DNA from: Shewanella canadensis
GTDB taxonomy: Bacteria > Pseudomonadota > Gammaproteobacteria > Enterobacterales > Shewanellaceae
Reading direction: 5' to 3'
DNA: 64,000 nucleotides
Assembly (NCBI RefSeq): GCF_003966225.1
Contig: NZ_RXNU01000001.1
Location: 434,001-498,000, forward strand
The notes under the pieces are model-generated. The model was not told the DNA's origin. It worked only from the letters and a program-made list of their open reading frames with translations, and did not search any database. Shown here in pieces: positions 31,001 through 38,870 of this stretch (position 1 is the stretch's first letter; every line of letters starts with the position of its first letter). The position numbers were made by a program, and so were the translations under genes.

Positions 31001-31945
31001 GCTTCCAGCTGGAGCCGGCATAACATTACCGTGAGGGCTATCCCAAGGTTTTCCGTTTGCATCTGCATATACACGGTAATTAAAATCATCTGCGTGACTG
31101 GTTAGGTTTTTCTTGAACAGTATTTCACCTGTTTTAGCGGAAATGACATAGCTGAAATATTCTGACTCACGGCTGTCGATAGCACTGGTTTCAATTTCAA
31201 CATAGTGAGCAGCAACTAATTTATTTTTATGTTCAAAAAATACTTTTTTAGCTCGTGGCTCGCCAACTAATATTTTATTTGTAGAAGCATTCGTTACTAC
31301 AAATTTCTCATATTTGTCATTCGAAGGTTTAGCTACTAACGTAACAGAATTACTATCGCCACCCATTGCGCTAAATGCAGCATTTATTGACTTTGATGTT
31401 TCACCAAAAGCCCCTTCCATATCTTTTATCGCTGAAGTCAGCGATTTAGCCGTTCTTTGAGAAGCAAAATAACCTGAAGACGCTACAAGATTAAATTCAC
31501 GATCCATCATGATATTAAATTCACGATTGAATACTTCTACACCAGAAACTTCTTGCTTATATTTCGCAATAATAGGACCACGACCTAAGTCATGAGTATT
31601 AACTAAGATAGGTTGGGTTATTCCTTTTTTGGAAGATGATAACCCGGTTAATTGACCTAAGTGAAAATCAGCAGCATATGCAACTTTATTCTCTAAAGAG
31701 AGCGCACCTAAGCTTGGCACGGACTGGTTTTTACTTGCCCATTGAAAAGTTGTTTTACCTAATTGAGCATCATATTGATTGCTCATACCACTTGCCGTAG
31801 CTACATGAGTTAATTGTTTTTGTTTTTGAATAACTTGAGCATTATCAAATGATTTATAATTCGGCGATTCATTCAAATCACTGCTGGCGATGGCGGCACT
31901 CGAAAGTAAAGCGGCTGTAACTGCAATAGATACTTGTGTTTTCAC
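28037..31945 (-). CDS. Secreted M36 (fungalysin-type) zinc metalloprotease with GlyGly-CTERM tail
   Basis: The 1302-residue precursor has a signal peptide (MKTQVSIAVTAALLSSAAIA), an FTP/PepSY-like propeptide (about 60-280), the M36 catalytic domain with a protease-associated (PA) domain inserted at about 515-615, and the zinc site HEWGH at 642-646 with a third ligand at Glu669 (GEGFGD). Then follow beta-sandwich regions and a PKD/REJ-like domain at about 1195-1275. The end, GGGSLGWLSLLLVPFAAFRRRK, is a GlyGly-CTERM signal: Gly-rich stretch, membrane helix, basic cluster. Such proteins are processed by rhombosortase and exported by type II secretion. It probably degrades extracellular protein. 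It stands alone on the minus strand. Confidence 0.93.
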   Translation of the reverse strand: MKTQVSIAVTAALLSSAAIASSDLNESPNYKSFDNAQVIQKQKQLTHVATASGMSNQYDAQLGKTTFQWASKNQSVPSLGALSLENKVAYAADFHLGQLTGLSSSKKGITQPILVNTHDLGRGPIIAKYKQEVSGVEVFNREFNIMMDREFNLVASSGYFASQRTAKSLTSAIKDMEGAFGETSKSINAAFSAMGGDSNSVTLVAKPSNDKYEKFVVTNASTNKILVGEPRAKKVFFEHKNKLVAAHYVEIETSAIDSRESEYFSYVISAKTGEILFKKNLTSHADDFNYRVYADANGKPWDSPHGNVMPAPAGSDVDAYLTAPYLDAPLVTLSHGPISTMDPWLADDATSTMGNNVTAYVDAIAPQGLTNGDYLADTTSSNTFDYKYNDSEAEYSVNNRNAAIVNLFLMNNYLHDDYYGHGFDEASGNAQALNYGRGGEEGDAINAEVQDHSGFSNANMSTPADGGSPRMQMYLWETTQAVNGVDFGITATSHTSIGMLADLGFSGFGPDTFEVSGDLVRLIDDTAPVNDGCETTTNGAALAGKIAMIDRGACNFTQKVKNAQDAGAIAVIVANNKDGDATITMGGDDEAITIPSMMVSQNEGAAIYALLDADETVSIDMFKNDLSRAFKDSSWDNGIVAHEWGHYISNRLVGNGSGLSSNQARSMGEGFGDFHALLFGSDSADNLVAGNEDYAGGYGDTTYVRSFVNGIRQYPYSTNMDINPSTFADVEKDPEVHGSGAVYAAMLWDSFIGMVNDERHTFDEAKVLMKGYLVASYKMMPMAPTFTEGRDALLAAAYANDVEDYKVILAAFARRGMGLGAVSPSRFSTDHAGVVESTKTVLDTYTVTEHALNTNYEGLTLGYCSKDNILDKGETGTVSFTIQNGGNKALTGLTGTVVAESGHDVTFANDGVITFDDIALFGSTESSPIEFTLNEAGIGDELVLKFVPELADGMEADEYMLSTAINVDFKTRELVGTSQYEDLNTLSRLNDFTETVMAGGDMAKGTFGLDQWDDTDGLISATGNSFTADVAYETRPTSVGFDGEFTVSFWHLYNLEAGYDGAVAEVSLNGGDWVDVTAMGATFVGDGYTDTGLDNTEAAIAGRSTFSGFNYGWETINFGEILNGNQVQFRFRVATDSAVVPDPVSGFASGWYIDDITFTNTQTSMFSDVVAGDTYACDNRLPTITATASSTLVKEGDAVTLSAVAIDPNAGDTLTYSWVQDSGPAVTITGADTKEASFVTPKLDPKQAMNFTVTVNDGTSNVTSTVKVSFAAVPKVENSSGGGSLGWLSLLLVPFAAFRRRK

Positions 31946-32158
31946 AACTTAATTCCTTGTCAATAATCTGCCTTGGGGGAGTATCCGCGAGGCAATTGTA
32001 ATGGTTTACTTATTATTTATTCCCTCTCTGTTTCGAGAAGTAAGGACTGTTTGTAACACAAATGTGCGCAATTGTTAACTCTGGCAACCAAAAAAACATT
32101 AAGTGTAACTTTTTTGGTCGTTTTATCTGAGGCGAATGAGTAGAGAAATAAATTATTA

Positions 32159-32620
32159 TTAGGGTTTTACAGCCCTGACGATGGGGTTTTGTAGGCTAAT
32201 TAAGGTTTCTGTCGATTGAATTTCATCGATAGACTGAATTCGGTTGATTAGTACATGCTGTAATCCATCAATTGATTGGCACATTACCTTAACAAATACA
32301 CTGTAGTTACCGGTTGTGTAATAAGCTTCAACGACCTCTTCCAGCGCATTGAGTTTAGATATTGCAGCTGGATAATCGCCTGCGCTTTTTAAATTGATCC
32401 CGATAAAACAACAGACATCATAACCAAGGGCCTTTGGGTTAACGGTGATTTGCGCTCCGGTAATGATCCCTGCCTGTTTCATCTTTTCAACACGGACATG
32501 AATTGTACCGGCACTGACATTAAATCGTTTAGCCAGCTCGGCGAATGGCGTTCTGGCTTCCTGCATCAGCGCCGATAGAATCTGGTTATCGAGTTTGTCT
32601 CTTTGAAATGATGTTTCCAT
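32159..32620 (-). CDS. asnC: Transcriptional regulator AsnC
   Basis: Lrp/AsnC-family regulator. The 153-residue product is close to E. coli AsnC throughout: winged helix-turn-helix at about 10-60 (ARTPFAELAKRFNVSAGTIH, VRVEKMKQAGIITGA), then the RAM effector domain with YDVCCFIGINLKSA and the tail STETLISLQNPIVRAVKP. AsnC activates asnA in response to asparagine, but no asnA is adjacent. An A/T-rich inverted repeat (ACCAAAAAA / TTTTTTGGT, 32087-32118) lies downstream, between asnC and the protease gene. Confidence 0.94.
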   Translation of the reverse strand: METSFQRDKLDNQILSALMQEARTPFAELAKRFNVSAGTIHVRVEKMKQAGIITGAQITVNPKALGYDVCCFIGINLKSAGDYPAAISKLNALEEVVEAYYTTGNYSVFVKVMCQSIDGLQHVLINRIQSIDEIQSTETLISLQNPIVRAVKP

Positions 32621-32796
32621 GGCTAAATACTTATTATTGCGATGATTATGAGTTAATTTACGCTTTTAGCTTTGGGATTGCCATTGAATGTTCATATTTA
32701 TTAAGAGATGTTTGGTTAGACTAAAGAGGAAAGGGAGGGGCGAAGAGAGGAGGATGGCCAAAGTCTGAGATTATTTGGCCATCTGAATTAGATAAA

Positions 32797-33474
32797 CTAT
32801 TGCTCTGACTCGGCTTCCATGAAAGGCGTGTCACAGTTAAATGTCATCTCCTCACCAGAGTATGGCTGCTTAATGGTTAACTCTTGTGCGTGAAGCAATA
32901 AACGGCTCGCTAATCCTTTGGCTAACGGGTCGGCATAGAAATTATCGCCAAGTATGGGGTGTCCTATCGCCATCATGTGCACACGTAGTTGATGTGAGCG
33001 ACCTGTAATCGGTGTCAGTTTGACTAATGTCGATCGTTTTGCTCTGCTTATTACTTCAAAGTGTGTGAGTGAAGCTTTACCTATATCGTGATCGACTTTT
33101 TGTTTTGGACGGTTAGGCCAGTCGCAGATTAAGGGGAGATCGACGCTACCATTATCCGCTTTCACATGACCCGCAACACGCGCATAGTAAGTCTTTTTCG
33201 TTTCACGATCCCGAAACTGTCGTTTTAACTCCCGCTCTGCACTTTTTCTCAATGCCACAACGATCACACCCGAAGTCGCCATATCTAATCTATGGACTAT
33301 CTGTGCGTTAGGATGTTCGGCGAGTACTCGGGTAAAGATGCTATCACTATGAGCCGGATCCCGACCGGGAACGGATAGCAAGCCTGAGGGTTTATTGACA
33401 ACCAGAATATCTTTATCTTGATAGATTGCCTCTAGCCAGGGAGAAGTCGGTGGTGAGTATACGAAGTCAGACAT
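32797..33474 (-). CDS. rluA: Pseudouridine synthase RluA
   Basis: Dual-specificity enzyme that makes pseudouridine at 23S rRNA position 746 and tRNA position 32. The 225-residue product has the motif HRLDMATSG with the catalytic Asp, DLPLICDWPNRPKQKV and ITGRSHQLRVHM, all closely matching E. coli RluA (219 residues). There is no S4 domain, as expected for RluA itself. Confidence 0.95.
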   Translation of the reverse strand: MSDFVYSPPTSPWLEAIYQDKDILVVNKPSGLLSVPGRDPAHSDSIFTRVLAEHPNAQIVHRLDMATSGVIVVALRKSAERELKRQFRDRETKKTYYARVAGHVKADNGSVDLPLICDWPNRPKQKVDHDIGKASLTHFEVISRAKRSTLVKLTPITGRSHQLRVHMMAIGHPILGDNFYADPLAKGLASRLLLHAQELTIKQPYSGEEMTFNCDTPFMEAESEQ

Positions 33475-33634
33475 TAAAGGGACCTAAGTGTGAATGCGTG
33501 GCAAAGATACCCGTAAGCGGACCGGGGACGCAAGTGAAAAAAGGCCGTTTGCAGTAAAATTTTTTAGCTTTGATGAGAGTTGTAAAACTTTAGAATGCTG
33601 TATTTTCATAACTCGATGTTTATAAAGAAATGAT

Positions 33635-33925
33635 TTAAGAAAAGCCGCTACCATTAACGTGCATCAATGAGAAGGTCCAGACAACGAATGATAGTGAGAG
33701 GTGAATAAAGGCGTAAGCGGCTTGATCCAGCCTTTCCATTCCCTTCGCTTGCCATATTAATTGCGCATGAAGCAGAGCAATAATAGGAAAGAGGATAAAC
33801 AGCGGATAGAAGGCGATACTGCTACTTTCACCCAATAGTAAGCGACTCAAGAGCGACCAGATAACCATAAACCCCGTGATTAATGGGGGGACTACTTGTC
33901 TATATTGTTCTGGATATGGAAACAT
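33635..33925 (-). CDS. Small membrane protein of unknown function
   Basis: The 96-residue product from ATG 33925 has three predicted membrane helices (PPLITGFMVIWSLLSRLLL, IAFYPLFILFPIIALLHAQ and a C-terminal HLSLSFVVWTFSLMHV). An AAGGA lies 4 bases upstream of this start; the frame extends to a TTG at 33967 without a clear ribosome-binding site. I do not recognise the family. It is on the same strand as the methyltransferase gene upstream, 82 bases apart. Confidence 0.6.
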   Translation of the reverse strand: MFPYPEQYRQVVPPLITGFMVIWSLLSRLLLGESSSIAFYPLFILFPIIALLHAQLIWQAKGMERLDQAAYAFIHLSLSFVVWTFSLMHVNGSGFS

Positions 33926-34007
33926 ATTCATCCTTGTGACGTTGTGAGTCATAAGCTTGAGAAGCAATCCCTTTGCTTTGTATATCTTCTCAGTGGGCTT
34001 ATAACTT

Positions 34008-34565
34008 TTAGCTTATGGGCTTTCTAGCGATTAACTGCGCTTTAAAGCTCTGCTTGTTATTTGTACTTACTTCTCCTTCAAAGTAATGCAGACAGTCCCA
34101 TTTATCAAATTTTGATCTGAGCTCGAGAGGTTTTAAGAGAAAATCAGGGTTTCTGGGGCGGCCGATCTCCGCCTGCTTCTCGGTAAAGGTCTCATAGAAA
34201 ATTAAGCCACCGGGTTTAACCGTTGCTTTGATTTGTGAGAAGAGTGGCCTGTGCAGATAATTGAAAACAAGCACGACATCAAACTGCTCTCGGGGCAGTT
34301 GAGGGGCGGAATCATCTTCTAAGTTCCACTCCAGATAGCGATGTCGATTAGAGCGATTAGCAAGACTTGCTAGTGACTTGTCGATAAAGGTGACCCTGTG
34401 CTCTCTTTGAGCGAACCAAAGGCCATTTCTTCCACCACCACAAGCGAGATCTAAGATCTCTCCTGAAAGGGGAAGAGGTTCGAGAGGCGCAAAATGGGTG
34501 ATTAACTCGGCGGCAGCTTCAGGCTCAACCTTTAACTTCTTTTCTGGCATCGATTCTTCGTCCAT
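34008..34565 (-). CDS. Class I SAM-dependent methyltransferase
   Basis: The 185-residue product has a Rossmann methyltransferase core: motif I LDLACGGGRNG at about 39-49, an acidic strand end VTFIDKS, FDVVLVFNYLHRP (motif IV area) and LKPGG-like VKPGGLIFYETF. It resembles the small TehB/Tam-like group. Substrate unknown. The start overlaps the end of the upstream membrane-protein gene by 41 bases (26 if ATG 34550 is used), so the two are translationally coupled. Confidence 0.8.
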   Translation of the reverse strand: MDEESMPEKKLKVEPEAAAELITHFAPLEPLPLSGEILDLACGGGRNGLWFAQREHRVTFIDKSLASLANRSNRHRYLEWNLEDDSAPQLPREQFDVVLVFNYLHRPLFSQIKATVKPGGLIFYETFTEKQAEIGRPRNPDFLLKPLELRSKFDKWDCLHYFEGEVSTNNKQSFKAQLIARKPIS

Positions 34566-34935
34566 GAATAACTGAAAAGTGGCGTAATCCAGCGGGGCCG
34601 TGAGATACCACCACGGAGAGGAGTAGGACTGTTATTAGCAGTTCCGGTTTAAGATGCGAAAAGGGGATAAAAAGAGCCAGTAAACCTAGCTTTACCAGTG
34701 TGAGCACGCCTTTTAGCTGTATCAGCCAGCGCCAGTCTCTGACAATCTCCCATAGCATCAGTAGTGAACCGGTCGTCATGGCCATGCACCAATAAAAGAT
34801 CCACTCGGTCTGAGCAACACCAAGAAGAATACCACCACCGGCACCTGTGATCCCAAGAATATGAAATGCCCTAAGGCTGGTTTTGCCGATCCTTTGAAAC
34901 CAGAACTGTTTTTCAGAAAGCTTAGATTTTTTCAT
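34525..34935 (-). CDS. Membrane protein of unknown function
   Basis: The 136-residue product has four predicted membrane helices (LGITGAGGGILLGVAQ, WIFYWCMAMTTGSLLMLWEIV, LVKLGLLALFIPF, ELLITVLLLSVVVSHGP) and a basic C-terminal tail. It is not a family I recognise. It overlaps the methyltransferase gene downstream and probably forms an operon with it. Confidence 0.65.
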   Translation of the reverse strand: MKKSKLSEKQFWFQRIGKTSLRAFHILGITGAGGGILLGVAQTEWIFYWCMAMTTGSLLMLWEIVRDWRWLIQLKGVLTLVKLGLLALFIPFSHLKPELLITVLLLSVVVSHGPAGLRHFSVIHGRRIDARKEVKG

Positions 34936-35162
34936 GATAGAGGAGAGATAATGCTAAGTTTTAGAAGAAAGTGGAGCAAGCTTATCAGGAATTTATCGAC
35001 TGTGAAGGTTAACTTCACCCTATTTAGAAAATAAAGCTCACAATAAAAGAAATTATTGAGAGGTAAAGAATCCAGGTGAAAATTTGATATTGCTTGCACA
35101 TTAAGGATAAAAAAGCGTACATACTAGTAAATTAGGTGAATCAGCGGGTTGGGTGGAAAGAG

Positions 35163-36152
35163 ATGAAAATAGGATTTTTCAGTGCAAAGCACTATGACAT
35201 TGAGCATTTCGATAGCACCAATGAGGCTTTCGGTGCCGATATAGAGTATTTCGATTATCGTCTATGTATGCAGTCGGTCAAACTCGCGCACGGTTTCGAA
35301 GCCATCTGTGCATTTGTGAACGATTCTCTGTGTGAAGAGGTGTTAGTCGAACTTGCGAAAAATGGCACCAAGATAATTGCGATGCGCTGTGCCGGTTTCA
35401 ACAATGTCGATTTAGATGCCGCCAAAAGATTAGGGCTCAGGGTGGTAAATGTGCCTGCTTACTCTCCGGAGTCTGTGGCAGAGCACACTATAGCCCTCAT
35501 GCTCACGCTGAATCGTAAAGTTCATAAGGCATATCAACGAACCCGGGATGCGAACTTTTCATTAGAAGGCTTAGTCGGCTTTAATATGCATAACCGCACC
35601 GTGGGAGTGATAGGCACGGGTAAAATCGGTTTAGCCACAATTAAGATTTTACAGGGCTTCGGTTGTAAAGTGCTGGCTCACGATCCATTTCCTAATCAGG
35701 CCGTGACCGATTTAGGTATCAATTATGTATCCCTCGATGAGATGTATCCGAATTGTGACATTATCAGCCTTCATTGTCCTCTGACTCCGACTAATCATCA
35801 CCTGTTATGTAAAGAAAGCTTCGAAAAAATGAAGCTTGGCGTGATGGTGATCAATACCAGTCGAGGTGGGTTACTTAACGCATTTGATGCCATGGAAGCA
35901 CTTAAAACGGGTCAGTTAGGTTCGCTTGGCTTAGATGTCTATGAGAATGAAAAAGAACTTTTCTTCGAAGATAAATCGAATGAGATCATTCAAGATGATG
36001 TATTTAGAAGATTATCGGCTTGTCATAATGTGATTTTCACGGGTCATCAAGCCTTCCTGACTCAAGAGGCGCTAAGTTCGATTGCTTATACGAGCTTGAT
36101 GAATGTGGAGCAGTTAGTTAAGGGGGAGACCTGTCCTAACGAGCTGTTTTAA
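35163..36152 (+). CDS. ldhA: D-lactate dehydrogenase (fermentative, NAD-dependent)
   Basis: Reduces pyruvate to D-lactate with NADH. The 329-residue product has the same length as E. coli LdhA: MKIGFFSAKHYD start, AYSPESVAEHTIALML, the NAD motif GTGKIGLATIKILQGFG, the INTSRGGLLN segment with the catalytic Arg nearby, and His in FTGHQAFLT. ATG 35163 is preceded by GGTGGAAAG; the frame runs open to a GTG at 35136. A candidate promoter is TTGCAC (35095-35100) with TACATA (35118-35123). A near-perfect palindrome GTGAAGGTTAACTTCAC lies at 35002-35018. Confidence 0.94.
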   Translation: MKIGFFSAKHYDIEHFDSTNEAFGADIEYFDYRLCMQSVKLAHGFEAICAFVNDSLCEEVLVELAKNGTKIIAMRCAGFNNVDLDAAKRLGLRVVNVPAYSPESVAEHTIALMLTLNRKVHKAYQRTRDANFSLEGLVGFNMHNRTVGVIGTGKIGLATIKILQGFGCKVLAHDPFPNQAVTDLGINYVSLDEMYPNCDIISLHCPLTPTNHHLLCKESFEKMKLGVMVINTSRGGLLNAFDAMEALKTGQLGSLGLDVYENEKELFFEDKSNEIIQDDVFRRLSACHNVIFTGHQAFLTQEALSSIAYTSLMNVEQLVKGETCPNELF

Positions 36153-36194
36153 ATTATCGGCCCATCTATAGTTTTACCTGACATCTTGATATTT

Positions 36195-36225
36195 GGCTGA
36201 TAGATTAATGATTAATCTATCAGCC
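36195..36225. promoter_or_regulatory. Perfect 31-bp palindrome before the dienelactone hydrolase gene
   Basis: Two 15-base arms, GGCTGATAGATTAAT and its exact complement, surround a single G. A GAGGG ribosome-binding site starts one base after the palindrome, and the start codon is 14 bases further on. There is no T-run, so it is not a standard terminator. It could be an operator, or an mRNA hairpin that affects ribosome access. Confidence 0.7.
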
Positions 36226-36239
36226 GAGGGTTTAACATT

Positions 36240-36977
36240 ATGATGGTCAGTCAAGAGGTTCACGATATTCCCACCGCTACCGGAACGATGCGTACCTATC
36301 TTTATCGTCCGAACGCAGAAGGGCAGTTTTCCACCATTATTTTCTATTCTGAGATATTTCAGCAGACAGAACCCATCGCAAGAGCCGCCACTATGCTGGC
36401 CGGGCACGGCTTTGTGGTGCTTGTTCCCGAAGTGTTTCATGAGTTGAACCCAATCGGTACCGTCTTAGCCTATGATGATGCAGGCAAAGATAAAGGCAAT
36501 GAAGATAAGTTTGCCAAACCACTGGAGCATCATGACAGTGATACCGAGGCATTGGTTCACTTCGCGAGAAGTCAGGCTTTTTGCACCAGTTACGTTGGAA
36601 GTATGGGGGTCTGTATTGGTGGCCACTTAGCCTATCGTGCAGCCATTAACCCGGATATCTCAGCGGCTTTCTGTCTTTATGCTACGGATATTCACTCCAA
36701 TACACTCCCTTGTGAGAAGGGGAATGACTCGCTTTCCCGAACAGAAGATATTCAGGGAGAGTTGACCATGGTGTGGGGTAAACAAGATCCCCATGTGTCA
36801 AGCGAAGGGCGTAAGCTGGTTTATGCAAACCTTGAAAAAGCAGAGAGGAATTTCAGCTGGCTCGAGGTTAACGCACAACATGCCTTTATGCGTGATAGTG
36901 AGGCTCGTTATGACCCAGCGATTGCTATGCAGATGTATCAGGGATCTGTGGCATTCTTCCATCGTCTACTTAAGTAA
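36240..36977 (+). CDS. Dienelactone hydrolase family protein
   Basis: The 245-residue product is an alpha/beta hydrolase of the dienelactone hydrolase type. The nucleophile is the Cys in GVCIGGH, the Asp probably lies in GKQDPHV, and the His is in NAQHAFMRD, so the Cys-Asp-His triad is complete. No aromatic degradation genes are nearby, so the physiological substrate is unknown; family members hydrolyse assorted lactones and esters. ATG 36243 is an alternative start. It lies 87 bases after ldhA, with the palindrome between. Confidence 0.88.
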   Translation: MMVSQEVHDIPTATGTMRTYLYRPNAEGQFSTIIFYSEIFQQTEPIARAATMLAGHGFVVLVPEVFHELNPIGTVLAYDDAGKDKGNEDKFAKPLEHHDSDTEALVHFARSQAFCTSYVGSMGVCIGGHLAYRAAINPDISAAFCLYATDIHSNTLPCEKGNDSLSRTEDIQGELTMVWGKQDPHVSSEGRKLVYANLEKAERNFSWLEVNAQHAFMRDSEARYDPAIAMQMYQGSVAFFHRLLK

Positions 36978-37010
36978 TCATGCGGTTCCTCTGTAGCTAA
37001 TATTGCACGA

Positions 37011-37047
37011 ATCAGAGTTGGGCCATTCCGCTTGGCCCAAATCTGAA
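37011..37047. terminator. Hairpin between convergent genes, possible terminator
   Basis: TTGGGCCA / TGGCCCAA around a TTCCGCT loop is extended outward by ATCAGA / TCTGAT-like pairing. There is no T-run, so intrinsic termination is doubtful. It lies between the dienelactone hydrolase gene (+) and the DUF3332 gene (-). Confidence 0.45.
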
Positions 37048-37052
37048 TTAAG

Positions 37053-37586
37053 TTAAACCTTAGTCTTGCTGGAGTAGCTAGCTAACTCATCGACACTGAC
37101 TCTGGCAATAAAGTCATTATCGAGATAGAAATCGACCCGCTCCCCTCGTTTATGTCCTGAGATCTGTTGCTGGCTGCCATCATCGAAGGTTAAGGTCATC
37201 ACTAAGGTGTCGTCATTCGTTGCTTCCATGGTGGCATTGGTCAGTTTTATCTCTGGAAGTGGTGCTGTCGTGAGCTCTTTATTTAAATGTGAATTAACCT
37301 TAAAAATCGCTTCTACTGGCATATCAACAACCGCTGGAGAGCGTTTGGTGATGGGGTTGGTTCCAGTCCAAAATTCGATGCTGTTAAAGATAAATAGATC
37401 TGCTGTTGCGGTTAAACCATAGACAGGGCTAAGCAAGACGAACAGTCCGGCTCTGCCATAGCGGTTATCTACTGCGCTCAAATTACCTTTTGTAAGCATA
37501 GCACTGAGGCCCATCTGCCCCATACACCCAGAAAGTTGGCTGGTTAATATGGTGGCGAGCGTGATTGAAATAAGGGTCTTTTTCAT
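37053..37586 (-). CDS. DUF3332 lipoprotein
   Basis: The 177-residue product has a lipoprotein signal ending in LSGC (Cys21) and the DUF3332 pattern GCMGQMGLSAML, NRYGRAGLFVLLSPVYGL and FIFNSIEFWTGTNPI. The C-terminal half is a small beta domain. Function unknown. AGGAAC lies just upstream of the ATG. Confidence 0.85.
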   Translation of the reverse strand: MKKTLISITLATILTSQLSGCMGQMGLSAMLTKGNLSAVDNRYGRAGLFVLLSPVYGLTATADLFIFNSIEFWTGTNPITKRSPAVVDMPVEAIFKVNSHLNKELTTAPLPEIKLTNATMEATNDDTLVMTLTFDDGSQQQISGHKRGERVDFYLDNDFIARVSVDELASYSSKTKV

Positions 37587-37906
37587 CGTGTTCCTGGTTT
37601 ATGAGAGAGTCGTTGGTGTGAAGGCGGCAAGATTGTAATGACAAAAAAATTAATGTTGGAGAGCCGGATCACAATGCGAGGTTGAGATTTGGTGATGATT
37701 GCTGTGTTGTTTGGCATGCCTGTTATCAAAGCTGTTGGATTTAGTTTTTCATTGATAGAGCCCGTTCTTTTATTCATCACTTTGGGTTATGCCGTTAACT
37801 CTTGTAGCGCTTCTTGAGTCATTAATTTTTGGCGAGTAAGAGGAGTCGAGTGTTTTGTGATTTTGTTGTTTTGACGCATAATACACGCCGAATTTTTGGA
37901 GACCTC
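37587..37906. other. Intergenic region, 320 bp
   Basis: This gap between the divergent DUF3332 and spermidine-synthase-like genes has no recognised gene. A candidate promoter for the latter is TTGTGA (37855-37860) and TAATAC (37879-37884), spaced 18. A 40-codon hydrophobic frame runs on the plus strand from ATG 37695 to TGA 37817; it is unsupported beyond a weak GAGG upstream. Confidence 0.4.
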
Positions 37907-38650
37907 ATGACAGATTTAGAAATACTTCACCAATGCGAAGATGAACATGGGCCTTTACTGGTCTTAGATGATAAACATATGCGCGTCCTCTCATTTGGTG
38001 ATAATGATGAGCAGAGTAAGTTACTTAAGCTCGAACCTCATATTCCTCAGCATACTTATCTGCAAGCCATGCTTTTAGTTCTGTTGTTTGTAAAGCCTAA
38101 GCGCGTGATTATTTTAGGCTTAGGTGGCGGCGGTTTGATCCATGCGCTTCGTCATTTCGATACCGGTATCAAAGTCACCGCGGTTGAACTGAGATTAAAA
38201 GTGATTGAGTTGGCTAAGTGCTTCTTTCAGTTACCGATTGGTAAGAAGCTCACCGTCATTCATCAAGATGCTGCGCAATTTCTTCAGGAAGCCGATCATA
38301 AGAAGGCCGATGTTATCTTTGCCGACATTTATGGTGCCGACGGTGTGGATGAGAGCCAGTTATCGGAAGCGTTTATCGAAAATTCGGCGTCATTGATCAA
38401 GCCTGACGGGTTTCTGGTGCTGAATTGTTGGAAGGAACATAGCAAAAACCGCGCTTTGCTGAACCTTCTACAGAAACATTTCTGCGAAGTTAGGGCCTGC
38501 TTGACTGGCGGCGGAAACTGGGTGGTGCTTGCGGGTAAGACTCGAAGAGAGATCAGCAGCAGTGGGCTAAAGACCAAGGCGCACAGTTTGTCACAGCAGT
38601 TGGATTTTACCCTGGGCCGTTCTTTGACGCGTTTCGATATTTGGGAATAA
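37907..38650 (+). CDS. Spermidine synthase-like methyltransferase-fold protein
   Basis: The 247-residue product has the polyamine synthase/methyltransferase fold: LGLGGGGLIHALRHF (nucleotide motif), VTAVELRLKVIELAK and VIFADIYGADGV, where the family has its catalytic Asp. It is shorter than SpeE and the N-terminal domain is reduced, so true aminopropyltransferase activity is uncertain. ATG 37907 is chosen because GGAGA is at 37898-37902; the frame is open upstream to TTG 37829. No speD is adjacent. Confidence 0.78.
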   Translation: MTDLEILHQCEDEHGPLLVLDDKHMRVLSFGDNDEQSKLLKLEPHIPQHTYLQAMLLVLLFVKPKRVIILGLGGGGLIHALRHFDTGIKVTAVELRLKVIELAKCFFQLPIGKKLTVIHQDAAQFLQEADHKKADVIFADIYGADGVDESQLSEAFIENSASLIKPDGFLVLNCWKEHSKNRALLNLLQKHFCEVRACLTGGGNWVVLAGKTRREISSSGLKTKAHSLSQQLDFTLGRSLTRFDIWE

Positions 38651-38870
38651 TACCAACTAAGTCAGTTTTTAGTCATAAAGTGCATGTTTATGTCTATTTA
38701 TTCATCAAACTATTCATTGAGTTTAATGGTTCTAAAAAACCGATTAGGATGATAGGTTTTACTCGTTATATTTAATTAATGCTCTTGATTATTATCTTCA
38801 CATCGAAAACGAACTGACAAACAGATACTGGGTCAGTCGAAAGAATTAATAACCTCTGACGGAGCTTTAA

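Noticed and set aside
35001..35019. CRP site upstream of ldhA
   Set aside because: TGTGA and TCACC are 9 bases apart, not 6, so it does not fit CRP; reported only as a palindrome.
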